Source of the DNA: Lytechinus pictus
Lineage: Eukaryota > Echinodermata > Echinoidea > Temnopleuroida > Toxopneustidae
Length of the DNA: 64,000 nucleotides
Direction of reading: 5' to 3'
Assembly: GCF_037042905.1 (NCBI RefSeq)
Contig: NW_026974141.1
Location: 2,641,001-2,705,000, forward strand
A program made the position numbers and the translations under genes. Shown here piece by piece: positions 33,558-47,000 of the stretch; the stretch's first letter is position 1, and the number at the start of each line of letters is the position of its first letter. The notes beneath the pieces are model-generated. The model saw nothing but the letters and a program-made list of their open reading frames with translations. It was not told the DNA's origin and ran no database searches.

Positions 33558-36470
33558 TTTCTATCTCTTTCTGAATTCTTAACGACCAAAAACAGCGGAC
33601 ATTAACTTTGCGATTCCGAAACAACTCGCCCATAGAATAACCGGGTAAGGACAGATGAATTTCGAAGCTCGCCCTATGCAGTTTTCAGGTTGTAAAATTT
33701 GCCATGATACAGTTTTCTCTCCTTATCAGCTCTTTCGGGAACTCTTTCTTCTTTTTAAGTCTTGTTTTTACACAAAATATTCTTGATCGGGACTTCTGAC
33801 TTAGTTTTTTTTTCCTTTTACTGGATGTGATCTGTTACTTTTGAGATTTGGGTTTTTCAAGTTTTTTTTCAGTCAAGCTGGAATTATGCTATTTCTTTTG
33901 GATAAAATACGATCAATGGCTAAAAGAACTCCTTTAAAAAAAGACATGAAAATTCACAAAAATTAATCGGCCCGTTGATACCATGATAGGTAAGCCTATC
34001 ATGATCGTTCAATTTCATATCCCTCTCTCTCTCTCTCTCCCTCGTCTATCAAACTAGTACAATAATGATAATAATAGCGAATAACACATACAAAATATGT
34101 CTCTATGCGCTTCAAAAATAAAAGAGAGAAAGAGGTGTGTTAGTAAGTTCACTTTGTTGAGTTTAGGTACAATAGGGCAGATCAGTCTCTATTCCTATAT
34201 ATGTTCCCAGTCTCTCTACCAGGTCGGGGGGGGGGGGGGGGGCTTGGGGCCGCTTGCCTGGCCAAAAAATTTTCACGACAAAGAAGGGGTATGATATAAT
34301 ATTTTTGTTGTTAATTGTCACATAGTGAGTAGGCATAAAAAGCATGACCCCACTAGTATTCTTTTTCATTGTACAAACCTTTTTAATTTACGATTTGAAT
34401 TTCATTGATCAAAAATGTACTTTAACTATTTATTGCAGGGAACCCATGCATACTGAAGCTTTGCTTTCCAGTGGGTTCCCTTTTTTTTTCATTTCTGTAT
34501 ATTATATTTTTGTGTTTTGCTTTAGATTGTATAACTTTTGTTGGATTCTGGAATGAAAAAGAATAAATGCAATCAATCAAAGAAAAAAGAGCAAAGGGAA
34601 GAAAAGGAAAGAGAAAAGGGTGAAATACTATTTTCTGATTATTTCTATGTCATTGGATATATTTTGTAATAAAATGAATTTGCTCGCTTCGCTTGTTCGC
34701 AACTTTAATTTGGCCCGATATGCCATATCTTGCCCCCTCGAAATTTCTGGCTCATTTATGCGCCCCTGTCTCTTCCATATACAGGGCGGGCGGGCGGGTC
34801 CTGCATTGGTCATGGCCTATAATATGAGATGTGGATCCCTTTTCGACAACTTGTGTACCGAGTTTTAGGGAGGAGTCTACCGAGTTGGATGTGGATCAAC
34901 CGGTGTCTTGGCCGAATGTGTAGAATGCCAATTACCATTTTGGGTCATCCCCTTGGCCTTTTCATCATCATATTTCATCATCATTACCCTGAAGAATCTT
35001 TTTAATACATGCACATTTCAATAAGTGGTATAAGGTTATTCAAACCAATCGAGTGAAATAATACAAATATTTAGTACAAAGGTTGTCAAAGATAATATAA
35101 CATGAAAGGTTTAGGACCCCATCGGCCGGGGACCCCATACAACAGAGATTGTGAAAGGGGCCCCTTGATGAAACTAATATAAGAACATAACAAAAACAAA
35201 GGAAGATACATAAAACATTATAGCAAAATATTGATGATAAAACAAACATACAAACAAAACAAAATGATATATAATAAGATATAAAAATGATAAAACATTG
35301 AAGCAAAAATATTGCATGGACCACGGAACCATATGCTCCATGTTCACGGACCACCCCCCCCCCCCCGCTCACACACACACACACCCCCGCACACCCATAC
35401 CAAAAAAACCTTTGTTGTTATTGTTTTGTTTCTTTTTTAAATTAAAATCCTTTTTTTCTCCTCCGTTTTGTCAAATCTGATCAGGAAGCATATGTTTTGA
35501 TTCATTTTCCTCCCTGACCTACCGTTTCGTTTCGAGGAGGGCGAAGCCAGCTACAAAGGGAGCAGGAAAAATTCCATCCACATTTCCCCCGATCGGTTGC
35601 TCGAAGAGTTGCTTTTAGTTGGGTGGGGGTAATATGAAGTACATTTTCTTAGCTTTATTTTGAAAATCGAAGGAGGACAATCTCCCCATTAAAAATAATC
35701 GAGGGGGACGCCCCTTCCCCCACGGGGCTGCCACCCACTGTTGGTGAATCCAGGGTGGGGGGCACATCCGGCTCATGTCCCCCCCTTGAGAGTCATAATA
35801 AAAATGTTTAATGTAGATATGTCACTTCTACCCAAGTGTGCCCCCCCCCCCCCCCCGGCTCTTTTGAAAGCGAGGACCTTTCTTTTACTTTCTCTTTTTT
35901 TGTTGGTTCTCAATTTTTTTGCTGACGAAATGACCTTAAATTTTAGGTAAAAACCCCCTTTTTTTTCTTTTTTACTTGTCAAATTTTCATCGGGACTCGA
36001 AATGTGCCCCCCCCCCGCCTTGGAAAATCCTGGATCCGCCCCTGTGCCGCCTATAAGTAACCACCATCCTATCCATAATAACAGCCGAAAGAAACCATAT
36101 TGTGGGGGGGGGGGGGGGACTCAACATAATGCAAAAAAAAAGTGTTGAAAATTTTCATTTTCAGAGCATCTGTCTGCGTTGTCGACGATTGCTCTTCAAG
36201 TGCATTTTTTTGTAGTTTACTTAATTTCTATACCTTGTACTTACAATATTTTACGTTTGTCTAAGCTTTGTAATATCCGATCTATTAAAAAGTTGTCACA
36301 TTGTAATGTATTTCATTATGTTCGTGTGTTGTATATTTATTTTGATTGTACAATAAATGCAGAAACTCCCGGAAAAAAATTGTGCAATTTTTCGGCATTT
36401 AGGGTATTTTACTAAATCAAATATTTTGTCTTAAGCTTGTACAATATTTACGTCACTTAGGGGGTGTTGC
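33558..36470. other. Upstream flank of MTCH2, no gene recognised
   Basis: Presumed promoter side of MTCH2 (transcribed leftwards). It contains C/G homopolymer runs (34226-34242, 35345-35366, 35840-35856, 36103-36118), a short TC repeat (34022-34040), the LINE tail at 34344-34580, and a fragment AAAATCCTGGATCCGCCCC (36024-36042) of the kind found in dispersed repeats. No core promoter element could be assigned. Confidence 0.5.
34344..34580 (+). mobile_element. LINE 3' tail fragment
   Basis: Ends with TGGAATGAAAAAGAATAAATG followed by CAATCAATCAA, the same terminus seen at 38237-38338 and 39455-39545. Also similar to the end of the LINE at 51878-53990 (GGAATAAATGCTATCAAATC). 5'-truncated, no ORF. 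Confidence 0.65.
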
Positions 36471-36759
36471 AAGAAAATATTTGCGATCAATCGCAAATAT
36501 TCTGTTGCAATTTTACAACTGATAGTTCAAAGTTAGCTGTAGCAAATCAGATTAAAATTCTTGTTTCAAGGAGCAGATTAACAATCAATCACTAATTTGC
36601 AATTAACTGACAAACATAATTATGATTGAGTAAGGGACCAAAAATAAACTTGCAATTGATCGCAAGTTTCTTGCAACGCCCCATAAGAGAGAGAGAGAGG
36701 AGGGGGGGGGGGGTAAGAGAGGGGAAGAGAGGAGCAGTGACATAGGAAAGAAGAAGGTA

Positions 36760-37170
36760 AATTGTCAATTCGTCTACTGTCAACTCGTCCACTCACCACA
36801 TGGTCTACCTTCATTTAGTCTAATGCTCGTCCGTCCATCAACATTTCATCCAACAATCATTTGGTCCAATAATCAATTTTGTGTGGTCCAATCATCACTT
36901 CGTCTAATCACAAGTTGGTCTATGACCATTTCGTCTCATAACCATTTGGTCCAATCCTCGTTTTATTTTCATTTATTTTGCCCTATTAACACTAGACCAA
37001 ATGGTATGGACTAAATGGCTATTAGACCAACTGGTTATGAGACGAAATGGTGAGTGGACGAAATGGATCATGTGGATATTGGACGAACTGATGGTAGACC
37101 AAATTAATAATAGTAGACGAGTTGGCAAATGAACGAATTGGCACTGGACAAAATGAAAATAAACCGAAAT
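36760..37170. repeat. Imperfect inverted cassette of ATTTGGTC/GACCAAAT motifs
   Basis: Left half (36760-36965) is a series of CATTTGGTCCAAT, CATTTCGTCT and AACTCGTCCA motifs; right half (36990-37170) carries the complementary series (AGACCAAATGG, GACGAAATGG, GACGAGTTGG). The spacing between motifs is about 17 to 20 bp. A palindromic minisatellite or MITE; non-coding. Confidence 0.7.
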
Positions 37171-37308
37171 AAAATGGGACATGGACATGATGGAGATAAT
37201 TATAGGCCTAGATGCCTAAAGGAACTCGGTATAATGGAAAGGGGGTTATATTGATAATTCGGGAAGGGAATCGATGATACAGAACCACCAACATGCCTAA
37301 AGTGATTA

Positions 37309-37745
37309 GAATTCATTTCCTCGAATGTAAATCATTTCTTAAAACATGTTCCCTCGACTTATAACTAATTCCATCCACTTATAACTCGTTCCTCCGACTT
37401 ACATAACTCGTTCCCGGCTTATATCAATCCCTCGACTTATATAATTCGTTCAATCGACTTACATAGCTCATTACCTCAACTTATAGAAACTCTTTCCCTC
37501 GACTTATATATCTCATTCACACGACTTATAGCCAATGCCCTCAGATTTATATAACTCGTGCCCTCAACTAACATACCTCGTTGCCTCGACTCATATTAAC
37601 TCGTTCCCTCGTCTTGAATGTCTCATAACTCATTTCCTCAACTTATATCATTCCATCGACTTATATAATTTGTTCAATCGACTTACATGGTGCCTCGACT
37701 TATAATAACTCGTTCCCTCGACTTATTATAACTAAATAGTATATC
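37309..37745. repeat. Minisatellite, about 20-bp unit
   Basis: About twenty variable copies of CGACTTATATAACTCGTTCC. Units vary in sequence and length; there are no unique spacers. Confidence 0.92.
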
Positions 37746-37873
37746 ACGACTTAATACCTCCACGCGGGGACAAGTTACAATTCGTAACGAGTTAAGAAAA
37801 AAAAAACATGTTACCTTAGTGGCTCCGTATAAAATGGAGAGTGAGAAGGGATTGATATAACTTAAGAACCCCA

Positions 37874-38530
37874 GGGGGGCACTTCCATTGACGAGTGGAT
37901 ACCATGCGCGACCATGGGGTCTCGAAATGCACCCTAAACAAGTATTTTCCATATTCTGAAAATGCACCCCTTAACAAGTATGGCGTGTGAAACCTTACCC
38001 TTAACAAGTATTGGGAACAAAACGATACCCATGGCAAGTATTCCCTGAATTGAACCCCTAAACAAGTATACAGCGATATTTTAATTGTTATATGTCACGG
38101 AAAAAGTCGGTTTTATACCTTTACCTACATCATTGGGTTTAGTACGACCCCACCTCGATCCCACACCTCGCCCCCTCGCGCAAATCATCGTACTTTAAAC
38201 AAAAAGTGTTGGGGCAAAAAGTACATCCTTTATAAAACATTTTAGTATATTATATTTTTGTGTTTTGCCTTACATTTTTTTTGTGTAACTTTTTGTTGAA
38301 TTTTGGAATGAAAAAGAATAAATGCAATCAATCAATCAGTACTTTTTTTATACCCTCGCAAATTTTTACCGTAAACACGTAGCTTTCCTTGCAAAATATA
38401 TACCCTTTTTCAGTATTTTAGTATTTTTGACACCCTTATTACGTTACGTACGGCAAAGTGCCCAATCTTGAGTCACGCGTTTCTTTGGTCGCGCATGGTA
38501 TCCACTCGTCAATGGAAGTGCCCCCCCCCG
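37874..38530. mobile_element. Second copy of the GGGGGGCCACTT MITE, interrupted by a LINE tail
   Basis: Ends GGGGGGCACTTCCATTGACG and its complement ending in a C run at about 38529. The interior matches 903-1456 in inverse orientation. At about 38237-38338 the match is broken by a LINE 3' tail fragment flanked by AGTA. Confidence 0.8.
38237..38338 (+). mobile_element. LINE 3' tail fragment inside a MITE
   Basis: TATTATATTTTTGTGTTTTG through GAATAAATGCAATCAATCAA; it splits the MITE at 37874-38530 and is flanked by AGTA on both sides, a likely short target duplication. Confidence 0.7.
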
Positions 38531-39454
38531 GAAAAGAACTTAATTAGATGCAAAATAAAATGACAATAATACAAAGAAATATACCAATGATCATCATTTT
38601 CATTTTTTAATTTTCTTCTCACACACACATGTGAGAATGATACCAAGTGTTACAATAAATGATTATTCTTTATACTGATTATTTCCCTAAAAAAATAATT
38701 TTCATTTTGCAGCAAATATTACCAAGTTTTAAACAACAATCCGCATATCACCCTCATTATATATCATGCTAATAACCTTAAATGGTGCCGTGCGATGTAT
38801 TGAGCTCTACACAATAAAGTAAAATTATCTTATTATTATTACAACTTTATATAACCAATCAGAATTTTTTTTGCAGATATATAACTTTGATTGATATTTA
38901 TAGAAATTCCTATATTTCAGATCAATTCAGTTCAACTTTACTATCTTAAAACATTCAAACAATAACGACATTACTATTATGTAAGAAACTCCTTTATCAT
39001 GCACATGCACTTAAAAAATGGTCGGGGATGATCTGAATAAAGTTTCAGTTAAAATTTTGATATCATTGAGAAAATTTGTTTTAACTAATATCCACTGTTG
39101 AAGTTACACAGTCGTGACTATAATTACTAGTACCTTTTTTAAGAAGCCCAAATTACCCATCGGGCGTGTTAAAAGTGTTTCAAAACTACCTCGTACGTCT
39201 ACCAAAAAATATCGACAGTGAGTATAATTTTGTACAAACCATTTTTTTCTAGTCAGAAATGACTTTGTTCGAGTCAAACAGGACAAGAAACTGGTCAAAC
39301 ATAGCGAGCATAGTTACACACAGCTAAGCCTTTCATATAGTAATTTTTACTGAATTGATTTTTAACGTGATAAATTTGAGCCTTGATTTATTTTTATTAT
39401 CAATATATGTGTTTATAAATATCTCTGGTGATGTGCATTCCTTCCAGTGCTTGT

Positions 39455-39545
39455 TTTGCATGTCTGTATATCATATTTTTGTTGCTTTAAAATTGTAGAT
39501 TTTGTTTCAAGTCGAAATGGAAAAGAATAAATACAATCAAACAGT
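39455..39545 (+). mobile_element. LINE 3' tail fragment
   Basis: TCTGTATATCATATTTTTGT through AAAAGAATAAATACAATCAA, a diverged copy of the same 3' end. Confidence 0.55.
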
Positions 39546-39984
39546 CAATGAATGAAATTACGCCAACTTAAGTCATTCCTATCTGTATTGCAATTTTGTC
39601 CCAAAAAAAGAGATGTACCTGTATTTGCACGTAAATTTACATTCGACTGCATGAAATTTATTAATAAAATATAAGATAAAATTCAAAGTCGGTTTTAAAA
39701 CGGCAACAAATATACCTCATTTGTTTCATTGCAATAAAATGTAAGAGTACATTATATAGATTTATATACTCTATATTATAACAATATGCATTGAATGACC
39801 TGAGACCGATCTCCACAAAATTTGTACACCCTTTATCAGAAGCACACTAATTTCATGAACAAAATAAAGTTTGATGAAATACGGACAAGACTAGGTTATG
39901 AATATTATGAAATCGCAAGACGGAGGCTTGAAATTCATTCCGCGGATCATAATGTATCAGGGTGCAGATATGAGATGAAATTTC

Positions 39985-40612
39985 AGATTCATTCCTCTTC
40001 TCCTGCTCCTTCGTCTGTTCCTACTCCTCCTTGTCTATCTTTATATACTTCTTTTCCTCATTCTGCTTATTTCTTATTTTCCTTTATCTTCTTCTCCTTC
40101 TATAGGCTCTTCCTCATCCTACTTATTCTTCTTTTTCTCCTTCTCCCTTCCTCCTCCTCTTCTCCTTCACCTCCTTCCTCTCCTCCATTTTTCTCATCCT
40201 CCTCCTCCTCCTCCTTCTTCTTCTTTTTCTCCTCCTCCTCCTCGTTCTTCTTCCCCCTCTTCTTCTCCTCCTCCTTCTTTTTCCTTCCTCTCCTCCTTCT
40301 TTTTCCTTCCTCTTCACCTCTTTTTATTTTCTTCTTCTTCTTCTCCTCCTCCTTGTTCTTATTCTTCCCCTTCCCCTTCTTCTCCTCCTCCTCCTCCTTC
40401 TTCTTCTTCTCCTCCTCCTATACTCCTCCTTTCCTCCCTGTTCTTCTTCTTCTCCTCCTTCTTTTTCCTTCCTCTTCACCTCTTTTTATTTTCTTCTTCT
40501 TCTCCTCCTCCTTCTTCTTGTTGTTCTTCTTCTTCTTTCCCTTCCCCTTCTCCTCTTCCTTCTTCTTCTTCTTCTCCTTCCCCTTCTTCTTCTACTCCTC
40601 CCTTTCTTCTCG
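39985..40612. repeat. Polypyrimidine (CTT/CTC)n tract
   Basis: About 600 bp of almost pure C/T on the plus strand. The long apparent reading frame across it is a Ser/Phe/Pro/Leu artefact of composition. It lies 0.4 kb beyond the transporter stop codon. Confidence 0.95.
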
Positions 40613-40689
40613 ACAGCTTAACAAGAAGGTCCCTTTTTAAGTCTTTGGCATGACTTTGGTTTGGCCGAGGAACGAACACACAAACCATC

Positions 40690-40850
40690 ACCGCTCATTG
40701 CTTCGGCGACAATTGCTCCGGCCTTATTTCGTCTAAGAATATGGTTGCAATGGGATTTGAGGGTTAAGTTTGTCATTCCATTAATGTGTGGAATTTGCAG
40801 CGGAGCAATTGTCGCCGGAGCAAATGTCATGGAAACCCTCACGAGGGAGC
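40690..40850. mobile_element. MITE with GGCGACAATTGCTCCG ends
   Basis: Left GGCGACAATTGCTCCGGC and right CGGAGCAATTGTCGCCGG, with TTTCGTCTAAGA and TTAATGTGTGGAATTTG inside. Related copies: 1565-1725 (inverse) and 62130-62330, both with TAGGGTTAGG-like cores. Confidence 0.75.
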
Positions 40851-41004
40851 CGCTCTACCACATGCACTCAGCGAGTATGATGGCGATTCCGATCAACGGT
40901 CATACATTTTCAAAGCTATTACATTCCTGGTCCCTTTTCCACAAAACTTGGAACTCTCTTCATCTGTTATACCCAACATATTAACGGTGATATACTGGCC
41001 TTCT

Positions 41005-44000
41005 TTACATTTCATAGTTATAGTAGGAACTTATATTAGCATAGCAAGGTAGATAAACGTCGTTGTGGTGCATGATGAGACGATAGAGGGCTGTACCAGA
41101 CGACATCCCTGCTCCAACGATTGCAACGATCACAATAGTCACGTGACAAGTGTTGGTTAAACACGCGGGAATACTGTAATTGAGATGAATAAGAAAACAT
41201 TTAAGAAAGTAAATGACTGTGCCATGTTGTGGTCGAATCGATACAATACCAATTTATGTGTGAAATATTTAATTCTATGACATTGTTACAGGATAATTGT
41301 TGTTATCAAGGGTTCAAAGAGAATGCGTATAATAATATTGTTAGAGAATATACGCTCGGGAATAATGCTGTGTACATTTTAATAAATACTTTGTGAATAT
41401 TACCCATAAAACACGTTTTTCACTTTAAAAAAATCCCAACAAAACGAATTCATTTTAACCCACTGTTCCGAAAACTTTTGTTCGACAATTATAATAACAG
41501 GTCAAAATTAACGAATAAACTATTGTCTTTTCTCTTTGAACAAAGTTCCATACATACACACACAACCAGTGTGTTTATCTTCATCATCTTGAAGCAGCAT
41601 TTACTCTGGAAGAAGAAGAAGAAACGGCGTTGAGAAAGTTTTATACTTACATACTCTCGGGTGCAACGGCTGGGGGTTCGAGACTAACAAGTTTTGCGTA
41701 TATGACAATGGGAAGAATGAAATTAACGACTGCTACGAGCGGACCACCAACCAGCGGTAGAAAGGTCGTAAAGTGCGGGAAAGTCGTGGCGATGACGAGT
41801 AGAAAGAGCACATACAACGAACGCAGTAAGCAGCGTTTCCACGTGAATTCTGCAAGAGAAATAGAGAGAAATGAATCGGCCTGAATAGTTATGAAGCGGG
41901 AAAAAATATAGGGATCACAAGCTAACATCTACAAAAATGTCAAAATTCGTATATCACCAGATCGATATTTTTTTCACTTTTTTGTTTGTATGTCTTGTCT
42001 TTTTTTTTTTTTTTTTGGGGGGGGGGGATAGAAGGGGCATTCACCCCCCCCCCCCCATTTGTTACAGGTATTCATCCTACATGATTTTAATCTATGTACC
42101 ATTTGGGGTATTGGGGCACGAAATAAGAATCTTCAATGAGTTTTCAGTCTTCCTTATCAAGGCGGCACAGCCTATCCCAGGGGCCGCGAACCCGTGAGGG
42201 CTGGTACCTTCGACCCCGACACTTTTTCAGAACATGGAAACGACCACCAAAATATATTTTTGGCATGTTCAGCCCCCCCCCCCCCTATTCACACACACAC
42301 ACTTTTCAAATCGTTCCGCGGATCCTGACACAATGTATGTCTATACAGTGCGTCCCACAAAAAACGAAACCGAGATTTAGCGATGATTTATCATAACTTA
42401 ATCATAAATAAAACAGACAAATGACCTATCAATGTAAAGCTTAGAATCTCTTCTTTCATCTGATATTACTTAGATTATTCCTCATTCACGCATGAGTGAG
42501 CAAAAACAATTTGAAGAAAGGATACCAAAAACTCATTTGCCGGGGGTATCTGAATTTCAAAAAGAAAATCACATGCCTAAAAAGTTCAATATCTGCTCTT
42601 TTATTTGATACCTGGTCCAGAAGTAAAAAAGTTATGTTCCCTCGAAACAATGCTTGTATTTCCATAATTTCATTAAATAAACGTGTTTTCACCGGTTTCC
42701 CACAGAAGCTATCGCACGGTTAACAAAAGACTTAATGCATGGCTGATCGTCAACAAAACGGAGTGCCGAGTGAGTTTGAACGCTAGCATGTAAAACCTCT
42801 TCATTTTATGAAATTATTGAAATTCAAGCCTTATTTCAAATAACCAGAACTTTGTTATTTCTTGACCATTTACTGTAATTGAGGTATCAAATTAAAGAGC
42901 AGATATTAAACTTTTTAAAAATTTGGTTTTCGTTTTGAATCCCAGATACAGCCCGCCAAATGAGTTTTTGGTATCCCCTCTTCAAATTGTTTTTGCTCAC
43001 TTATGCGTGAATGAAAAATAATCCAAGTAATTTCAGATAAAAGAAAAGATTCTAAGCTTTACAATGGTAGGTCATTTGTCTATTGCATTTGTGATTAAGG
43101 TATAATAAATCATCGATAAATCTCGGTTTCGTTTTTTGTGGGACGCACTGTAAATTAATGAATGTGAACCTACCGTAAGGAATATTGAACAAATCTTCAG
43201 CATCTTGGAAGAAGGGATTCGAGGTGATGATGATGACTGGTATCGTATAACACATTATTAGAATTATGAAGGGTACGGTGATGAAATGTGACGTCACAAT
43301 GTCCAGGATGTTTACTGCCCCGACCGCTTGAAAAGTCTCACCGTAGATGAGGAGGCACGTTACGGTGACCGGAAAATAAATAATTGCTATAACTGTATTG
43401 GACAAGAGAAGCAAAGATTATCCATGATTACTGATTCAAATATGTATTGAGTTTGTTTTATTTATCATATTTGTATTGGAATAGGGTTAAAAAAACCGCT
43501 TTCAGTCGCCAGGCCTTTTTTCATATATACATATGCATATAAAAAGCAAACGAGAAAAGTTTATCTTTGAATAATACAAGCAAAGTTAAGTACCGTTAGT
43601 TCATTACATGATTTTACACAAGCGTGCACCCGTCCCCGCACGCACGCACACACGCGCGCAACACACTCACACATGTTTCATGACTATTCAGTTTGAATAT
43701 ACATAATTATGAACGAATGAAACGTGTATAACCCAAAAGATGCACCCTTCTATTAGTCAGTTGACACCGTATATTCAAAGTGCATGGTGCATTTTCAACA
43801 CCTGAGGGTAGTACAATGTCGCAACACTGAATGGTGTTTATTATAACACCGTAGGTTTCACAGTGTATGTTGTCTTCGGTAGATATGAAACAATATTTGA
43901 TGGGCAACAAAAGTAATTTGATAACGAGTTATTCCATGTTTATCTTTTAATAATTGTTAATTCGTTCATAATGAAAGCTGAATGTTAAATCTCCCCCATT

Positions 44001-47000
44001 AACATACGGGTGTGTTTGGGGATGTGTGTGTGATGGTATGAGTGTGTGGGTGAGAGTGTGTGGAGAATGCGTGTGTGTGGGTGCGAGTATGTGGGTTTTA
44101 GTGTGTGTGGATGTATGTGCGTGGGTAAAATAATGCCGTTTTATGGTGTATGTTGTCTTCGGTAGATATAAAACAATTTGATGAGCAGCAAAAGTAATTT
44201 CATAACTGATAATTTCATATGTATCTCTTGTTTATTCATTCATAATGAAAACTGATGAATCCATGTTAACGCTTCCCATTAATGTGCAAGGGTGTGTGGG
44301 GATGTGTGTGTGATGGTATGGGTGGGTGGGTGAGAATGTGAAGGATGTGTGTGTGTGTGTGTGTGTAAGGGTGGGTGGGAGAGGGCGTGTGTGGGGGTGC
44401 GTATGTGTGGGTGTATGTGCGTGGGTGAAATAATACAATGAAATGTTTTATTCTTACCGACCCGTACTTCGTTTTGCTTTTATTATTCAGTAACGTATAA
44501 ATTCGTTCTGTGTTTTATGTTATATGTGTATTATGTTTTACAAGATTGCTGAAAAACAGCATGAAGGCTTAGAGCAGGTTTATTTTTACCATATATGAAT
44601 TAAATGAACAGACAAACAAACGAAGCACGGTCATAATTATCTCAAAATGTTACACCATATAATTATAATTAACACTATATCTTGGAACACAACAACCTAA
44701 TTTCTAGAACCATCTTCAAGCGAAAAAAAAACACACTTTCGGTCCCACACACAGCCTATTATCTCGTTTGAAATGTTTACCGGTTAATTTTCTTGGGTTT
44801 TCTGCGTTCTGAAATTCAATCAGGCAGAATAAGACATTGAGTTTTCAGAAGTTTATTATTTCAAAGTGCATTGAAATGTTAATTCAATGCGTCATATAAA
44901 TGTAATTTTTTATGTTTTATATTATCCTTAGTATATTTAAAGAAACCAAAATTTTCATGCGTACCTGTGTAACCAAATAGTTTTCAGATGTTTATTATTT
45001 TAAAGTGCATTGAAATGTTAACTCAATGCGCTATATAAATGTTATTTTTTATTATTATTATCCTTATTAAATTAAAAGAAACCAAAATTTTCATGCGTAC
45101 CTGCGTAACCAAATAGTTTTCAGATGTTTATTATTTCAAAGTGCATTGAAATGTTAAGTCAATGCGCTATATAAATGTTTTTTTTTTCATTTTTGTTTTA
45201 TTATCCGTAGAAAATTAAAAGAAACCAAAATTCTCATGCGTACCTGCGTAACCAAATAGTTTTCAGATGTTTACTATTTTAAAGTGCATTGAAATGTGAA
45301 TTCAATGTTTTACATAAATATGATTTTTTTTCTTTTATTATCCTTAGTAAATTGAAAGAAACCAAAATTTCCATGCGTACCTGCGTAACAAAATAGTTGT
45401 CAGATGTTTATTATTTTAAAGTGCATTGAAATGTTAATTCAATGCGCTCTATAAATGTAATTTTTTATTTGTTCATATTATCAGTAGCAAATTTAAAGAA
45501 ACCAAAATTTTCATGCGTACCTGCGTAACCAAATGGTTTTCAGATGTTTATTATTTCAAAGTGCATTGAAATGTTAAGTCAATGCGCGATATAAATGTAT
45601 TTTTTATATTATCCTTAGTAAATCAAAAGAAACCAGAATTTTCATGCGTACCTGCGTAACCAAGCAATACACTGGTCGTGAAATCTTCCGGATTACGCAT
45701 ATCGTGTTGCACTGTGGGATACACCGATTGTCCCGCGTACGCGAATATGATGTCGCCCATCGACGACAAAACCTCTGCGGTTTCGACTCCGCCGTGGTTG
45801 TCGAGGTTGGAGTAGTAATCGTGGTCGAGCAGGGCTCCGATGAACAGGAACCCACCGGCCGTCGTCGCAGTGATGACGGCGAAGTAACCTGCAAACCTAG
45901 GGGTGGTGTAAATATTGATATTCAACAAGATTAAATCAACAAGACATAAATATAGAAAAGAGAAGATATCAAGGCAGTATTTTAAATTAACATATTAAGA
46001 CCCTTTTTGTTTCTTTTCATATCATTCGTTACTCCACGTATCATCTTAATATTACAAAAGTAAGCATTGTTCTATTTACCCCCATTCGTATTCTCTGTCC
46101 CTTTCCTTTCTTCTTCTATATTTCCATCCTCTTCTTCGATATTTCCATCTTATCCTATTGTTTCCCTCCCTTTTTGTTTCCTTATCCCCCTGACCTTTTC
46201 TCTTGTTTTCTTTTTACCCCTCCGTTTTGCTCCTTTTCACTTGTACTTGCTATCAATCTCAGAGTTTATAAGATAGTCAAAATAAAACAATCATCAATCT
46301 AAATATATATTGGACGAAGTGAACCCCTGCCCACAACCATAGGCGGCGGAAGCGGGGGGGGGGGACGTGTCCCCCCCTAAATTTTTTGTTGATAACCTTC
46401 TTTTTTTTTTTTGCTTGTCGAAAAACTTTTGGTGGTCCCTCCATGAAATTTAGTGGTTGATAACCCTTTTTTGTGTGTTTTTGGCTTGTCAAAAAATTTC
46501 TGGCTTCCGCCGCCAATGCCCACAACTCCCCTTACAAAGATGCTGACTTGGTTGGGATCAACCCAGGGGATCCACTCACCAGAAATCCTTCGGGGTTCCC
46601 ATCCAGAGGAAAGGGCAGACACACACTGCTACGATGGGCAAGTACGAGCATACTGTCAGACGTACTCCGACGAGATTGAGTAATACATCGAGATTATCTG
46701 CTAGGATTAGCAATCCCGTCGTACAGATCGCGACACCGTACAGATAAAGGAGAACAGATGCTATCCGCCTGATTAAAACAATATATATATAAGATAGACG
46801 AAAAGAATGGGTCAGCGCGATATAAAAATATCAAATAAGGAGTCAAAACTCGACTGCTTCCAAATAAAAAGTACTCCATGCCCGTTCTTCTTCTACTTGT
46901 TCAACTCTCTAGCTCTTTTATTCTCTTTTCTCTTGCCTTCCTTTCCTTTCCCTTCTCTTACAGCTCTTTTGTTTAGTCGAATAGTTTTACAGGCGTACCC

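Noticed and set aside
37309-37745. Second CRISPR-like array
   Set aside because: Degenerate 20-bp minisatellite without spacers.
39822-40640. A 272-codon plus-strand frame rich in Ser, Phe, Pro and Leu
   Set aside because: Composition artefact of the polypyrimidine tract; no domain and no codon structure.
45604-45934. Alternative frames over transporter exon 5, both strands
   Set aside because: Shadows of the real exon, whose frame joins its neighbours in phase and carries the AAAP motif.
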